From Flavobacteriaceae bacterium LYZ1037 (lineage in GTDB: Bacteria > Bacteroidota > Bacteroidia > Flavobacteriales > Flavobacteriaceae), in the NCBI GenBank assembly GCA_003144015.1, contig QFWS01000001.1, positions 496,001-560,000 of the forward strand: a stretch of 64,000 nucleotides of DNA, written 5' to 3'. Below the pieces are notes generated by a model. That model ran no database searches. It had not been told where the DNA came from and was given only the letters and a program-made list of their open reading frames with translations. The translations under genes were made by a program, and so were the position numbers. Numbering within the stretch: the first letter of the stretch is position 1; each line of letters starts with the position of its first letter. Shown piece by piece: positions 36,442-44,909 of the stretch.

Positions 36442-37146
36442 TTAGTCCACAGTTGTTTTTATTTCCGCTTCATTTTTCACAAAAAACTTAACATAAATAA
36501 GCACTAAAATAGGCACTAATACCAATCCACTAATAAAATTCAATAATGAAGCCCAATCGGTCAATTCATTACCACCTTTTGGAATTAATACTAATTCGCC
36601 TAAAGGTCCTTTTGAAAATATTGTATTGTATATAAAATTCCAACCTAAATGAAGTCCAAAAGGTAGCATTATTGATTTAGTTTTTGAAAAAGCCCAAGCC
36701 CAAGCGTAACCCATTAGTCCAGTTCCGATAAAAACTAAAATCATTGCCATTACATTTCCTAACACGCCGTATGAGAACCAATGGTAAATTCCGAATGCAA
36801 TTGCAGAAATCAAAATACCTTTTTTTGAGCCATTTTTTTGAATGAGAATGTATAATAATGCACCACGAAATATCAATTCTTCAGTCAATACAGAATTAAA
36901 ATCCCACCAAAATGACTTTAATATAATGCCGTTTGTAATCTCATTATTCAAAATCCAAGTTGAAGATTTTAGATATGATTCTAAATATTGGACGAAAACG
37001 CAAAGTATCCCAGTAATAAGAAAACCTATTAAGAATTGCTTTAATCTTTTGCCTAAAGGAAGAAATCCTAATACTAAAATATTTTTCTTTTCAATTAAGA
37101 AAAGAAGTAGCCAAGAAACTGCTAATGCTACTAATATTCCTATCAT
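36442..37146 (-). CDS. CPBP family intramembrane glutamic protease
   Basis: A 234-residue polytopic protein with about seven TM helices. The CPBP (Abi) core motifs are all present: TEELIFRGALLY (EExxxR) near residue 88, then YHWFSYG near 121, and LPFGLHLGWNFIYN near 173 with the catalytic His. These enzymes cut within membranes and include Rce1-like prenyl-protein processing and bacteriocin-immunity proteins. The neighbouring metallopeptidase at 37202 is on the same strand 55 nt upstream, so co-transcription is possible. Substrate unknown. Confidence 0.85.
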   Translation of the reverse strand: MIGILVALAVSWLLLFLIEKKNILVLGFLPLGKRLKQFLIGFLITGILCVFVQYLESYLKSSTWILNNEITNGIILKSFWWDFNSVLTEELIFRGALLYILIQKNGSKKGILISAIAFGIYHWFSYGVLGNVMAMILVFIGTGLMGYAWAWAFSKTKSIMLPFGLHLGWNFIYNTIFSKGPLGELVLIPKGGNELTDWASLLNFISGLVLVPILVLIYVKFFVKNEAEIKTTVD

Positions 37147-37201
37147 TTATTTCGTTGTTTTTGATTTATGCCTATTGGGTTTGTATACGATTTGTTGGAT
37201 A

Positions 37202-38311
37202 TTAATTTTTTATTGTGTTCTTTTTTTGTTTTAAATCTTCTAACCATAAAACCTCCAAATCTTCTTTGGATAAATTATAGATATTTTTTATGTTTTCTGG
37301 CTCAATAATAAATTGTTTTAGTTTATCAATTCCATAAGATTTTACGAGAAATTCAATAATTGTTGCCGATATTGGGTACCCGTTTAAATCTCCAAATTGA
37401 TAATTATTTGCCTTTTCTAGTTCGTTCCAAGATGGAATTTCATTATCGATTAATTGAGAATGAATGAACTCACGTTGAGATTCGTTAAGTTGTTTCGCTT
37501 CATAATAGGCATATCCTTCATTTAGCCAATTTGGTAAACCTACAAGTCCCTGCTTCCTTATGTTTAGTACAACTGTATGGGTAAGTTCGTGAACAATTGC
37601 CTTTATAAGTGACTGATAAGTGTGTTCACTACCAGGATTTAAAGGACTTACCATTTGGAGTTCATTTTTACTAGCAGCCCCAACAACCCAATCTGGCGCA
37701 TCTGTTGAGTGTATTGCACTATGAAATGTTTTTAAGTCAGGGTAAATAAAAACATCTATTTTAGAATTAAAGCTAGTTTGCATTTCTGTAGTTATTCGCA
37801 AATAGTTGCTTTCAAGTGCTTTTGATAAACTATCCAGAACTTTTTTATCTTCTTTTTTTGAATAATAATTAAAATGCTCACTTGTAGATTCTAAATTTAA
37901 AGAAGAGGTATTTTCTTTTTTAAAATTATCGTAATCAATTTCTTTGGTCAAAGGTGCAAGAATAAGTGGAGATGTGTATTGAGGTTCTGTCCAAATACCA
38001 TTAATAGTTTTTCTGTTTTTTTCAAAAACTCCTCTGTAACTGGCTTGAGCAGCAGAAATTTCTATAACGATTGAATCTTTTTTAATATAAACCTGACTTA
38101 AAGGGATGTCATGAATACCTTTACTAGGTATGCCTAAATTTCCAGCAAATTGCCCTAAACTATCTTTGAAAATATTGAATACAAGTTCAGGGTTTGTGTC
38201 ACCCATTTTTACTTTTCCTATCCAAGAACTTGGAGCGATTGATTTATTTGATTGTTGTCTACATCCAATTATTGTAATAATACAAAATAGAATTAAGAAC
38301 TTAAATTTCAT
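37202..38311 (-). CDS. MA-type gluzincin peptidase lipoprotein
   Basis: A 369-residue lipoprotein: signal with lipobox IITIIGC near residue 17. Residues about 30-130 form a beta domain with WIGKVKMGDTNPELVF; the C-terminal half is a peptidase MA-like zinc protease with VHELTH (HExxH, about 240) and the downstream Glu in WLNEGYAYYEA. The length is normal for this two-part arrangement. Likely envelope-anchored and facing the periplasm. Target unknown. It is on the same strand and directly upstream of the CPBP protease gene. Confidence 0.75.
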   Translation of the reverse strand: MKFKFLILFCIITIIGCRQQSNKSIAPSSWIGKVKMGDTNPELVFNIFKDSLGQFAGNLGIPSKGIHDIPLSQVYIKKDSIVIEISAAQASYRGVFEKNRKTINGIWTEPQYTSPLILAPLTKEIDYDNFKKENTSSLNLESTSEHFNYYSKKEDKKVLDSLSKALESNYLRITTEMQTSFNSKIDVFIYPDLKTFHSAIHSTDAPDWVVGAASKNELQMVSPLNPGSEHTYQSLIKAIVHELTHTVVLNIRKQGLVGLPNWLNEGYAYYEAKQLNESQREFIHSQLIDNEIPSWNELEKANNYQFGDLNGYPISATIIEFLVKSYGIDKLKQFIIEPENIKNIYNLSKEDLEVLWLEDLKQKKNTIKN

Positions 38312-38471
38312 GAATTTTTCTATTTATAAGTAAGACGATTCAAATCAATCATTGTTACTACATTGTTTAAATTTAGGTCGATGGTTAGTTCAAATTAGTT
38401 AAATTACTTGTTTTATTTATCAAATTTGGCAACTCATTGCTATGTTTTTTACATTTTGTGACAGTTGGTTC

Positions 38472-38909
38472 TTAGTCTTCAATTTTTGTCGAATGTATTA
38501 ATACTATTCTCCATTTCTCATTTATCTTTTTAAAAATAGAGCTCTCAATCCAATGAAGTTTTTTAATAACATTATTCTCTTCTATTTCAGACCATAAGTC
38601 GTAAACAGAATATGCAAAATCACCGTCTATTCTTAATGAGTGAATTTTAAATTTATCTTTTCTGATTATTTTACGATGTTGGTTAGTTTTAAAATGTTCA
38701 ATTTCTTGCTCAAGTGTCCAAATGTAATTTCCATTCTCAACTAGTAAGTAGTCTTCTGTACAATTGTCAATATAATTTTGAACGTCATAATTGCCTAATG
38801 CTTCATACGTGTTTTTTAAAACTTGTGTAATTGCGATCGAATCATTCTTCGTTTGTGCTATGCAATTGTATGATATGAAAAATAAAATAATTAAAGTGTT
38901 TTGTTTCAT
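38472..38909 (-). CDS. Secreted SnoaL/NTF2-like protein
   Basis: A 145-residue protein with a signal peptide (cut near C-I-A-Q, about residue 18) and a nuclear transport factor 2-like alpha+beta cone: helix with ITQVLKNTYEALGNYDVQ, the NCTEDYLLVENG strand, and the paired C-terminal strands (IESSIFKKINEKWRIVLIHS). DUF4440-like. The C-terminus matches the family (W-R-I-V-x-I-H-x-x). No catalytic residues can be assigned. The flanking DNA to its right carries a cassette-boundary element (38970-39100). Confidence 0.8.
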   Translation of the reverse strand: MKQNTLIILFFISYNCIAQTKNDSIAITQVLKNTYEALGNYDVQNYIDNCTEDYLLVENGNYIWTLEQEIEHFKTNQHRKIIRKDKFKIHSLRIDGDFAYSVYDLWSEIEENNVIKKLHWIESSIFKKINEKWRIVLIHSTKIED

Positions 38910-38969
38910 AAGGATTAAAGTTAATTCCTTTATAGTTTTTTTTGTACCCCAAAGTTTACGTGTTTACTA

Positions 38970-39100
38970 CGGTCTTATGTATGATTAGTGGCGTGTTTTA
39001 GCAACTAATTTAGTAAACAAAAACCGAATAGAAAATTCGAGAGAACTTTCGTAAGTAAGCGAGAACCAAGCAATAAATTTTACACGGTGTTGTAAGTAGT
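38970..39100 (+). repeat. Cassette-boundary-like element 1
   Basis: Begins GGTCTTATGTATGATTAGTG and ends TTTTACACGGTGTTGTAAG; the end motifs are imperfect inverted copies (ATGTATGA against TTTTACAC). The interior has ATTCGAGAGAACTTTCG-type pairing. Same pattern as elements at 39727, 40413, 42028, 43838 and 44910. Confidence 0.5.
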
Positions 39101-39108
39101 TATTATTT

Positions 39109-39693
39109 TTATTCTTGATTAGGTCTTTTTACTTCAATAGTCAAAAAACTCACTAATTCATTTTCTTTTGTCCTTTTTAAGTCGGCAAAAAACATGTGAT
39201 CGTTTCCTGAATCCATAAATCTTGCTACCCTTCCTTTATATTGGTTAAAGAATATGTCATAATATTTGGGTTTTAATTCAAATACTACTGTAGTGTGAAT
39301 GTGACGATTGTCATCAGAACTCCCATAATCTCCTGGCAAAATTGTTTCAACATAAATCTGCCCTTCGCTGTTAGTAAATGCCTGTCCATTTAGCCTTGCT
39401 GTGGATTCGTCATTTGGGTCAGTTTGTTCATATTTTCCATCTGTAGACGTATGGTAAAATTTCACTAATTGATTAGGAAGGTTTCTTTTACTTTCTTTAT
39501 CGATTAAGGTTAAGCAGAGTATGAGTTTTTCTCCAGGTTCATTCTCATCTGTAATTTTCAATATATTTTTGCTTTGCAATTTTTGGAAATTGATGAGCGT
39601 ATTATTTTCATTTTCAGACACTTCTAGAATAGTCCTATCTATAGAGCAACTGAATAAAGAAAGAGAAAAAGCAATTATAATTAATCTGTTCAT
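39109..39693 (-). CDS. Intradiol-dioxygenase-like lipoprotein
   Basis: Start set at ATG 39693, where MNRLIIIAFSLSLFSC gives a lipoprotein signal; the upstream GTG at 39759 would add a polar leader. The mature part (about 40-190) follows the core of intradiol ring-cleavage dioxygenases: L-P-N-Q-L-V-K-F-Y-H-T-S-x-D-G-K-Y, then AFTNSEGQIYVETILPGDYG and NRHIHTTVV. In the enzymes this part carries two Tyr and two His iron ligands; I see RHIH and one Tyr, but not the full set. So a lipoprotein with a dioxygenase fold; activity unproven. Confidence 0.6.
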   Translation of the reverse strand: MNRLIIIAFSLSLFSCSIDRTILEVSENENNTLINFQKLQSKNILKITDENEPGEKLILCLTLIDKESKRNLPNQLVKFYHTSTDGKYEQTDPNDESTARLNGQAFTNSEGQIYVETILPGDYGSSDDNRHIHTTVVFELKPKYYDIFFNQYKGRVARFMDSGNDHMFFADLKRTKENELVSFLTIEVKRPNQE

Positions 39694-39726
39694 TTTTTGT
39701 GAGATTAAATTACTTCCAACACTTGA

Positions 39727-39918
39727 CTTGCGTATGAAACGTAGCTTGTAAGAAGACACTAACTTTTCGGATTAACACAGAGCCAAATTTTTATATTTTG
39801 TTTTTAATTTTCTCTTTCTAAAAGCCAAATTAAAAATTTGGCGGACTTAATAAATAAGCATGAACTTTTCGATTTAGCACTTATTAGCTATGTTTTATAC
39901 TCCGTGTTGGCAATAGTT
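39727..39918 (+). repeat. Cassette-boundary-like element 2
   Basis: Starts TTGCGTATGAAACGTAGC, ends TTATACTCCGTGTTGGCAA; end motifs GCGTATGA and TTATACTC are near inverted copies. The interior has CCAAATTTTT near an AAAAATTTGG reverse copy (about 39781 and 39834), predicting a long folded stem. Lies between two minus-strand genes. Confidence 0.5.
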
Positions 39919-39951
39919 ATCTTTTATATTTATTTACTAGGCCTATTTAAT

Positions 39952-40380
39952 TCAGCTTCCGATTCTTGTCATTGTTATAAAAATCAGTATCAATGTTAGT
40001 ATTCCAATTATAGTAGTAAATCGTCCTACTTTTTTTGATTTTGTCCAACCCGATAAAGCAATCATAGTACAAAGGGAAATAAGTCCAATCATAAATGTCA
40101 ACATTCCCACAATTCTGGCAATCTGAAAGTCATTTAATGAAACATTTTCAATATATCCTCCTGGTGTTGTAGTCATTACAATATTTACCATTGCAAAAAC
40201 GCTCACAAGAAAACATCCAGCTGATAAAGTTGCTGATTTCAAAATTCGATTGTTCAGTTTATCATTTTTTTCAGAAACCAATAAATTCGCTACTACTGTA
40301 ATTGAAAATCCACTTAATAACGAAGTAATTAAAAGTGTTTGCTTACCAAGTTCATTCCAATATTCTAATGTGATTTCCAT
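39952..40380 (-). CDS. Small four-TM membrane protein
   Basis: A 142-residue protein with four predicted TM helices (about 15-38, 48-70, 88-108, 115-138). The N-terminus (EITLEYWNELGKQTLLITSL) and the loop SEKNDKLNNRILKS are polar; no motif identifies a family I know. Bounded by a cassette-like element on each side, so it may be a single-gene cassette. Membrane partner proteins of this size occur in defence pairs, but no partner is adjacent on the same strand. Confidence 0.65.
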   Translation of the reverse strand: MEITLEYWNELGKQTLLITSLLSGFSITVVANLLVSEKNDKLNNRILKSATLSAGCFLVSVFAMVNIVMTTTPGGYIENVSLNDFQIARIVGMLTFMIGLISLCTMIALSGWTKSKKVGRFTTIIGILTLILIFITMTRIGS

Positions 40381-40412
40381 TTAAATTTTTGTTAGTTCTA
40401 ATTATTGTCAAT

Positions 40413-40540
40413 GGTCTTGTGTATGATGTGTTACGTTGTGCAAGCACTAAGATAATAAACTATCACTAACCAGAGGGAAATCCGTAGGATTTTCCGAGTA
40501 GGCTAGTGGTAGCAATGCTTTATACACGGTGTTGCAAACG
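40413..40540 (+). repeat. Cassette-boundary-like element 3
   Basis: The clearest element. Ends GGTCTTGTGTATGATGTG and TTTATACACGGTGTTGCAA, with GTGTATGA and TTATACAC as inverted ends. Inside are nested stems: CACTAACC with GGCTAGTG, and GGGAAATCC with GGATTTTCC around GTA. A large cruciform or folded single strand is predicted. Lies between the small membrane protein and the fusion gene. Confidence 0.6.
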
Positions 40541-40602
40541 TTGTTTATGTCTTTTAATCTAAATAATTACAAAAGATTTAATTAATTTATTATTTTAACA
40601 GC

Positions 40603-42012
40603 ATGGAAGTCAATTTATTAGAGAAAACAGTAAATGAAATTATGGAGAAATTTGGTGCAGGTAATCATAAACCTGGATCTGGAAGTGCTGCTGCATTTCA
40701 AGGAATGATTTCGGCAAAATTAATATCGACTGTAATTAGTTTATGTGCAGATGAAAAGAGAGTTAAAAGATTCTCACACTGTATTGATGAATTATTAGAT
40801 TATCAAAATCAAATCGAAAAAAGAATTTATCCAAGATTAGCTGATTTATTTCAATATGATTCGGATCAATTTGATAAAACAATAAAATTAAGAAGTGAAA
40901 GGGATGAAGAAAAAGACGAGGTTAAGAAAAATCAACTTAGAAGAGAAGCACTTGAAGAACTTAAAATATCAATAGCTACACCTTTTCAAATAGCAAATTT
41001 GTGCAAAGAAGTTACTCAAATTGGTGAGTTCGTTTTTGATAATGGATTTAAATCTGCTCGTGGAGATTCTCAGGTTGGAATTAGTGGAGCTGTTTCTGCA
41101 ATCGCAGGTTGTATTGCAATTATACGATTGAATGTATTATCTTTTAATAGCGATGAAATTGAATATTTAAACAAAGTTGTTTCAAGGGTCGAAGAATTAT
41201 CAGAAGTATATGAAAAATTGAATAAAGTTGCATATTCAAAAATCGTAATCCTTAAAGAGGAATATGAGAGAAAAATACCTTTATTTGAAGGTGTTAATGG
41301 AATTATTCAAAAGTATAGAGAAACTAAAAAACCAGAATTAGAAAATTGTGCACGAGATTTGCAAAATTTAGTTTGGAAAAATAGAGAATTGATATGGACT
41401 GTTAATGTTCCAAAATCCGAATTGGACATTCTCAAACCTGAAATTATTTTAAAAAAAGTTTTGGGCTATGATTATTTTTCTTCTGCTAAATATGCTGTTC
41501 CTAACGAGGAAGGTGATGCAATAGAAGTAGCAGGAGTTATTGATCAACCCAATAAATTAGTGATGATTTCAAATAACTACTCAAAAGAGGTTAGAAATTT
41601 TACTACAGCTCATGAATTAGCTCATGCGATTTTGCATAATCAACCAATTTTACATAGAGATGATTTAGCTATCGAGTATTCTGGACAACGAAAATTGAAG
41701 AATACAGAGGAAATCCAAGCAGATAAATTTGCTTCTTATTTTTTAATGCCAAAAGCACTGGTTATTAAAGAATTTGAGAAAAATTTTTCGATTAATAAAT
41801 TCGTATTAAATGAAGAAACTGCATTTATGTTTGGTGGTAAGAGTTTAGGAGATATAAGAAGTGAATGTAAATCGTTAAGAGAATTATCAAGAAAATTAGC
41901 AAGATCGATATCATTTAATGGAAATCGATTTGAATCTCTTGCGAAAAAGTTTAAAGTTTCGACTGAAGCAATGGCAATTCGTCTTGAGGAATTAGATGTT
42001 GTTTTTTACTAG
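40603..42012 (+). CDS. Cyclodeaminase-like domain fused to ImmA/IrrE (M78) peptidase
   Basis: A 469-residue protein joining two domains not normally found together. Residues about 5-215 resemble the all-helical cyclodeaminase/cyclohydrolase (FTCD_C) fold: PGSGSAAAFQG (24-34), a long charged helical pair, and ATPFQIANLC...NGFKSARGDSQVGISG. A helical linker spans about 215-290. Residues about 305-400 are an M78 ImmA/IrrE zinc peptidase: TAHELAHAILH with HELAH at 337-341 and IQADKFASYFLMP. ImmA-type peptidases cut repressors after stress or phage signals. It is the only plus-strand gene of this stretch and is bounded by cassette-like elements. Function unknown. Confidence 0.75.
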   Translation: MEVNLLEKTVNEIMEKFGAGNHKPGSGSAAAFQGMISAKLISTVISLCADEKRVKRFSHCIDELLDYQNQIEKRIYPRLADLFQYDSDQFDKTIKLRSERDEEKDEVKKNQLRREALEELKISIATPFQIANLCKEVTQIGEFVFDNGFKSARGDSQVGISGAVSAIAGCIAIIRLNVLSFNSDEIEYLNKVVSRVEELSEVYEKLNKVAYSKIVILKEEYERKIPLFEGVNGIIQKYRETKKPELENCARDLQNLVWKNRELIWTVNVPKSELDILKPEIILKKVLGYDYFSSAKYAVPNEEGDAIEVAGVIDQPNKLVMISNNYSKEVRNFTTAHELAHAILHNQPILHRDDLAIEYSGQRKLKNTEEIQADKFASYFLMPKALVIKEFEKNFSINKFVLNEETAFMFGGKSLGDIRSECKSLRELSRKLARSISFNGNRFESLAKKFKVSTEAMAIRLEELDVVFY

Positions 42013-42027
42013 ATTACTGATTGTTTT

Positions 42028-42084
42028 AACGGTTTGGCTATGCGCAGTGTCCCGAAGGGCATTGCGTATAGGTGTTGTTAGCCC
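42028..42084 (+). repeat. Cassette-boundary-like element 4 (short)
   Basis: Short member: TAACGG, then CTATGCGCAGTG, loop TCCCGAAGGG, CATTGCGTATAG, GTGTTGTTAGC. The 12-nt arms pair with two G-T matches. The outermost TAAC...GTTAG recalls the ends of integron attC sites, although GTTAGCC does not match GTTRRRY exactly. Overlaps the last codons of the ATPase gene. Confidence 0.55.
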
Positions 42085-43826
42085 CTGTTATTTTTTATTT
42101 CATTGAACTTGTCAATTAGTTCTTTTGGGAACATGTTTAACTTTCTCATTGCTTTGAAGAGAGTAGTAAAGTTTACAATAGGGCTAGTAAATGTTTTGTT
42201 ATAAACTTCATTAATAATTGTCTTGCCTCTTCTTTGGATAAGCCACTGTGGATAAAGCAATTTTTTACCATCAGCAAAAATTACTTCAACTTTGCTTTTG
42301 TCAGTTGATTCATTAAAGTCTTTAAATGTGTTTTTGACTTCTACTTCAACCATTGAAGTCATTGTATCTACTAATTTCTGCAACACATCAATTGGAAGAG
42401 ATTTTAATTTGTACTCTTCACCAACTGAAAGACTTATCCCTTCAATTGGAGGGTTTTTCTCTTTGTCAATTAATGCAGCATAGAGAAGTATTGGGTCAGC
42501 TAAATAATTTTCAATGCTATACCTATCAATTTTGAAGATGCCATCAGAAATTGAGTTGCCACTATCAGCATCAATCAACCCCTGAACTATGCCTATTAGT
42601 CCAGAGTCTTGGAGTTTTTTCACCCAATTTTGAACCACATCTTTTCCGCCTGATTTATCCTTTGTTGAAGCAGGTACAAAAACAACGGGAATACTCGCAT
42701 CTAAATAACTATCAATAGTTAGTTGATTGAAAATGTATGAATAGAATTTCACGTCATCATTGTCTTCAACTAAGAAGTATTTTGTTCCCTCACCGACATA
42801 AACTAGTCCTGCTGTTAATAGAGAAACGGAGTGATTTTTTGAAGTTGATTTCTGAATTCTCGGGTCAACTCTTGACATTTCAAAGATAGATTCTTCTGGT
42901 GCCAACATTACTGTGGATGGAGAATGTGTTGTTATAATGACTTGAACATTAAACTTATCAACTAAAACGTTCTTTATTACATTTAAGAATTGCTGTGACA
43001 TTGATGGATGAAGATGTGCATCAGGTTCATCAAGCAAAAGCAGTTTTGGAAAAATATTTTTCTCTTGTGAGTTGTACAAATAGAACACCAGAGATATCAA
43101 TACCTTTTCTCCTGAGGATAAATCATTGAAATTTACAGTTTCATTGAGTACAGAGTGTGTAAGTTTTAGCTGAAAACTATCCCGAATTCCATTAGATGAT
43201 GGGTCATTAACTTTAAAAGGTAGTTTTGATTCTTTGATAATCTCTCTAAGAACTAACCAAGGCTTTTCGCCTAATTCTTCTTTGATTTGACTAGGCGTAT
43301 TCCCTTTAGCTTGTAGTTCAATTTCTGACAACCTATAGTTGTAAAAAACCTCACTAATTTTTTGGCTTAATTGGTTATCCTGTTCCAGGAAAAATTCAGG
43401 AAAATTTTCAATGAATTCTTCTTTAGTAACTTGCTTAATATTTGACTTGCCTGTTTTCTTTAGTATTTCCTGATGAAGAGAAAACCTTCTAATTTCTTGT
43501 TCATTTCGTCTCCTATTAGAATTATTTTGTTGGAATTGCTGAAACTGTTGATTTAAATATTGCTGAATAGTTGATAAATCAACATGCGCTGTGTTTTGTA
43601 ATTGCCATTCTCCTTTTAAATAGGTTATTTCATTTGGCTTTAAACTTTTACCAGTTATCTGAACTCGTTCAGAAGTCCCCTGTTTATTTATAACAGTATT
43701 ATGGATTAATTCCAACAATTGCGATTTACCTGTTCCATTTGGTCCAGTTATTACAACAAAATCTGGGATGTCTGACCAAGTAAATGGTGTAATTGATTTG
43801 TATTTTGAAGTAAATTTTATTTCCAT
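42078..43826 (-). CDS. AAA ATPase with C-terminal TOPRIM-like domain (OLD/PARIS-like)
   Basis: A 582-residue protein. ATPase part: Walker A GPNGTGKS (28-35), a long insertion (about 60-200), ABC-type signature LSSGEK near 234, Walker B with LLLLDEPDAHLHP near 260, and TTHSP near 299. A second part from about 350 shows FLVEDNDDVKFY and GLIDADSGN, then SIENYLADP, acidic motifs of a TOPRIM/DUF4435-type nuclease. OLD and GajA proteins, and the AriA plus AriB pair of PARIS, share this logic; here both parts lie in one gene. Candidate anti-phage effector, alone between boundary elements. Confidence 0.8.
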   Translation of the reverse strand: MEIKFTSKYKSITPFTWSDIPDFVVITGPNGTGKSQLLELIHNTVINKQGTSERVQITGKSLKPNEITYLKGEWQLQNTAHVDLSTIQQYLNQQFQQFQQNNSNRRRNEQEIRRFSLHQEILKKTGKSNIKQVTKEEFIENFPEFFLEQDNQLSQKISEVFYNYRLSEIELQAKGNTPSQIKEELGEKPWLVLREIIKESKLPFKVNDPSSNGIRDSFQLKLTHSVLNETVNFNDLSSGEKVLISLVFYLYNSQEKNIFPKLLLLDEPDAHLHPSMSQQFLNVIKNVLVDKFNVQVIITTHSPSTVMLAPEESIFEMSRVDPRIQKSTSKNHSVSLLTAGLVYVGEGTKYFLVEDNDDVKFYSYIFNQLTIDSYLDASIPVVFVPASTKDKSGGKDVVQNWVKKLQDSGLIGIVQGLIDADSGNSISDGIFKIDRYSIENYLADPILLYAALIDKEKNPPIEGISLSVGEEYKLKSLPIDVLQKLVDTMTSMVEVEVKNTFKDFNESTDKSKVEVIFADGKKLLYPQWLIQRRGKTIINEVYNKTFTSPIVNFTTLFKAMRKLNMFPKELIDKFNEIKNNRG

Positions 43827-43837
43827 CTTTTTTTAAT

Positions 43838-43905
43838 GTCTTGTCCAGAAATATGGCTACAGGTTAAAATTGATTTACGCTGATAATTTATATACCATAT
43901 TTGGT
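43838..43905 (+). repeat. Weak cassette-boundary-like element 5
   Basis: Begins GTCTTGTCC, ends TTATATACCATATTTGGTGT. The ends resemble elements 1-4 but are more degenerate. Located immediately upstream of the ATPase gene start, so the ATPase sits between two elements. Confidence 0.3.
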
Positions 43906-43952
43906 GTTTTTTAATCACAAAAATTTCTATCAACATAAGTTTTATTTCCATT

Positions 43953-44291
43953 TTAATTTATATAATAACATCCTCCTCTAGGACCTTTATGATATATTCT
44001 TGAATTATAATAATTAAATTTCTGATATGTATTTACTTTGTTTTCTTGATGGTTTAATTTCGGTTTAAATTGGTGGTAGCCTTTAATTTTTTTAATATCA
44101 GTGTTTTCATTATTTGATTCTATTTTATTTTTAACTTCAATGTCATTTTTATCAGAATTGTTTAGATTAGATTGTCTAATAATAAAAACTAAAATAAATT
44201 ATATTCCAAGTATTTTTTTTAGATTACTTGATAGCATTAAAAAGATAACAATAACAAGAATGCCAATACTTATATAACCGATAAATTCCAT
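43953..44291 (-). pseudogene. Small membrane protein with GPRGG C-terminus, one in-frame TAA
   Basis: One continuous frame from ATG 44291 (MEFIGYISIGILVIVIFLML, a single TM helix) to TAA 43953, interrupted by a single TAA at 44199-44201 (codon 31). After it come a charged linker and the C-terminal NYYNSRIYHKGPRGGCYYIN. The YHKGPRGGCYYI ending resembles a small basic motif seen at the ends of various bacterial and viral proteins (PBCV-type basic adaptor). Restoring one base would give 112 residues. It may be a recent pseudogene or two small genes. Confidence 0.6.
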
Positions 44292-44307
44292 TTATTCATG
44301 AGGTGTA

Positions 44308-44775
44308 TTAAAATAAGTCTCCATCTTTTACTTGAACACCTATTGTTTTAAATAGATGCAAAAAAGCTTTTTTAAATTTTAATATTTTTTCCTTATCACA
44401 TTCTACTTTAATTTCTAAAAATGCCCTGTTATTATTAGTAACACTTCCTGTAACCTTGAAGTCTTTATCTCTCATATAACTCTTAACATTGGCATATCCA
44501 TCCTTAAAATTTAGCACAACAGAATTCCAACCATTTTTGTCTTGAATGATACCTATACTATTTACACTATTTGGGTCGATTTCCTTTACAAATGCTGTCA
44601 GTAAATTTTGGAATTGTCTAACAGAAATTATAGAAAGTTTATGATTTTCTTGGTCATAAGAAACTTGTTCACGACCATCTGTGTTTTGACCAATCCATCC
44701 AATAGTTTCCTCTAAAGATTGTGAAAATGTAATATTAAAGAATAGACAAATAATAATTAAACTTGTAGTTTTCAT
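44308..44775 (-). CDS. Secreted hypothetical protein
   Basis: A 155-residue protein with a signal peptide (about 1-18, ending TFSQ). The mature part begins SLEETIGWIGQNTDGREQ and holds alternating strands and a C-terminal helix (CDKEKILKFKKAFLHLFKTI). I do not recognise the family. It starts about 250 nt after a cassette-like element and is the upstream partner of the interrupted GPRGG frame, whose ATG lies 17 nt past its stop, so the two were probably one transcript. Confidence 0.65.
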   Translation of the reverse strand: MKTTSLIIICLFFNITFSQSLEETIGWIGQNTDGREQVSYDQENHKLSIISVRQFQNLLTAFVKEIDPNSVNSIGIIQDKNGWNSVVLNFKDGYANVKSYMRDKDFKVTGSVTNNNRAFLEIKVECDKEKILKFKKAFLHLFKTIGVQVKDGDLF

Positions 44776-44909
44776 ATATTAATTTTAGTTTGTATCGTTT
44801 TAGTAATGAGTGGTTTTTAATATTTGCTAACGGTTACCTTTATTTAGTATTTATTAATTTAACAGAAGAAAAGTGGAGAACTAAAACGGTTTTTAAGTTA
44901 ATGCCTTAT

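Noticed and set aside
39693-39759. GTG start at 39759 for the dioxygenase-like lipoprotein
   Set aside because: It adds a polar leader before a normal lipoprotein signal that begins at ATG 39693.
42028-42084. True integron attC site
   Set aside because: Outer TAAC/GTTAG fit, but GTTAGCC departs from GTTRRRY and no integron integrase is present; reported only as attC-like.
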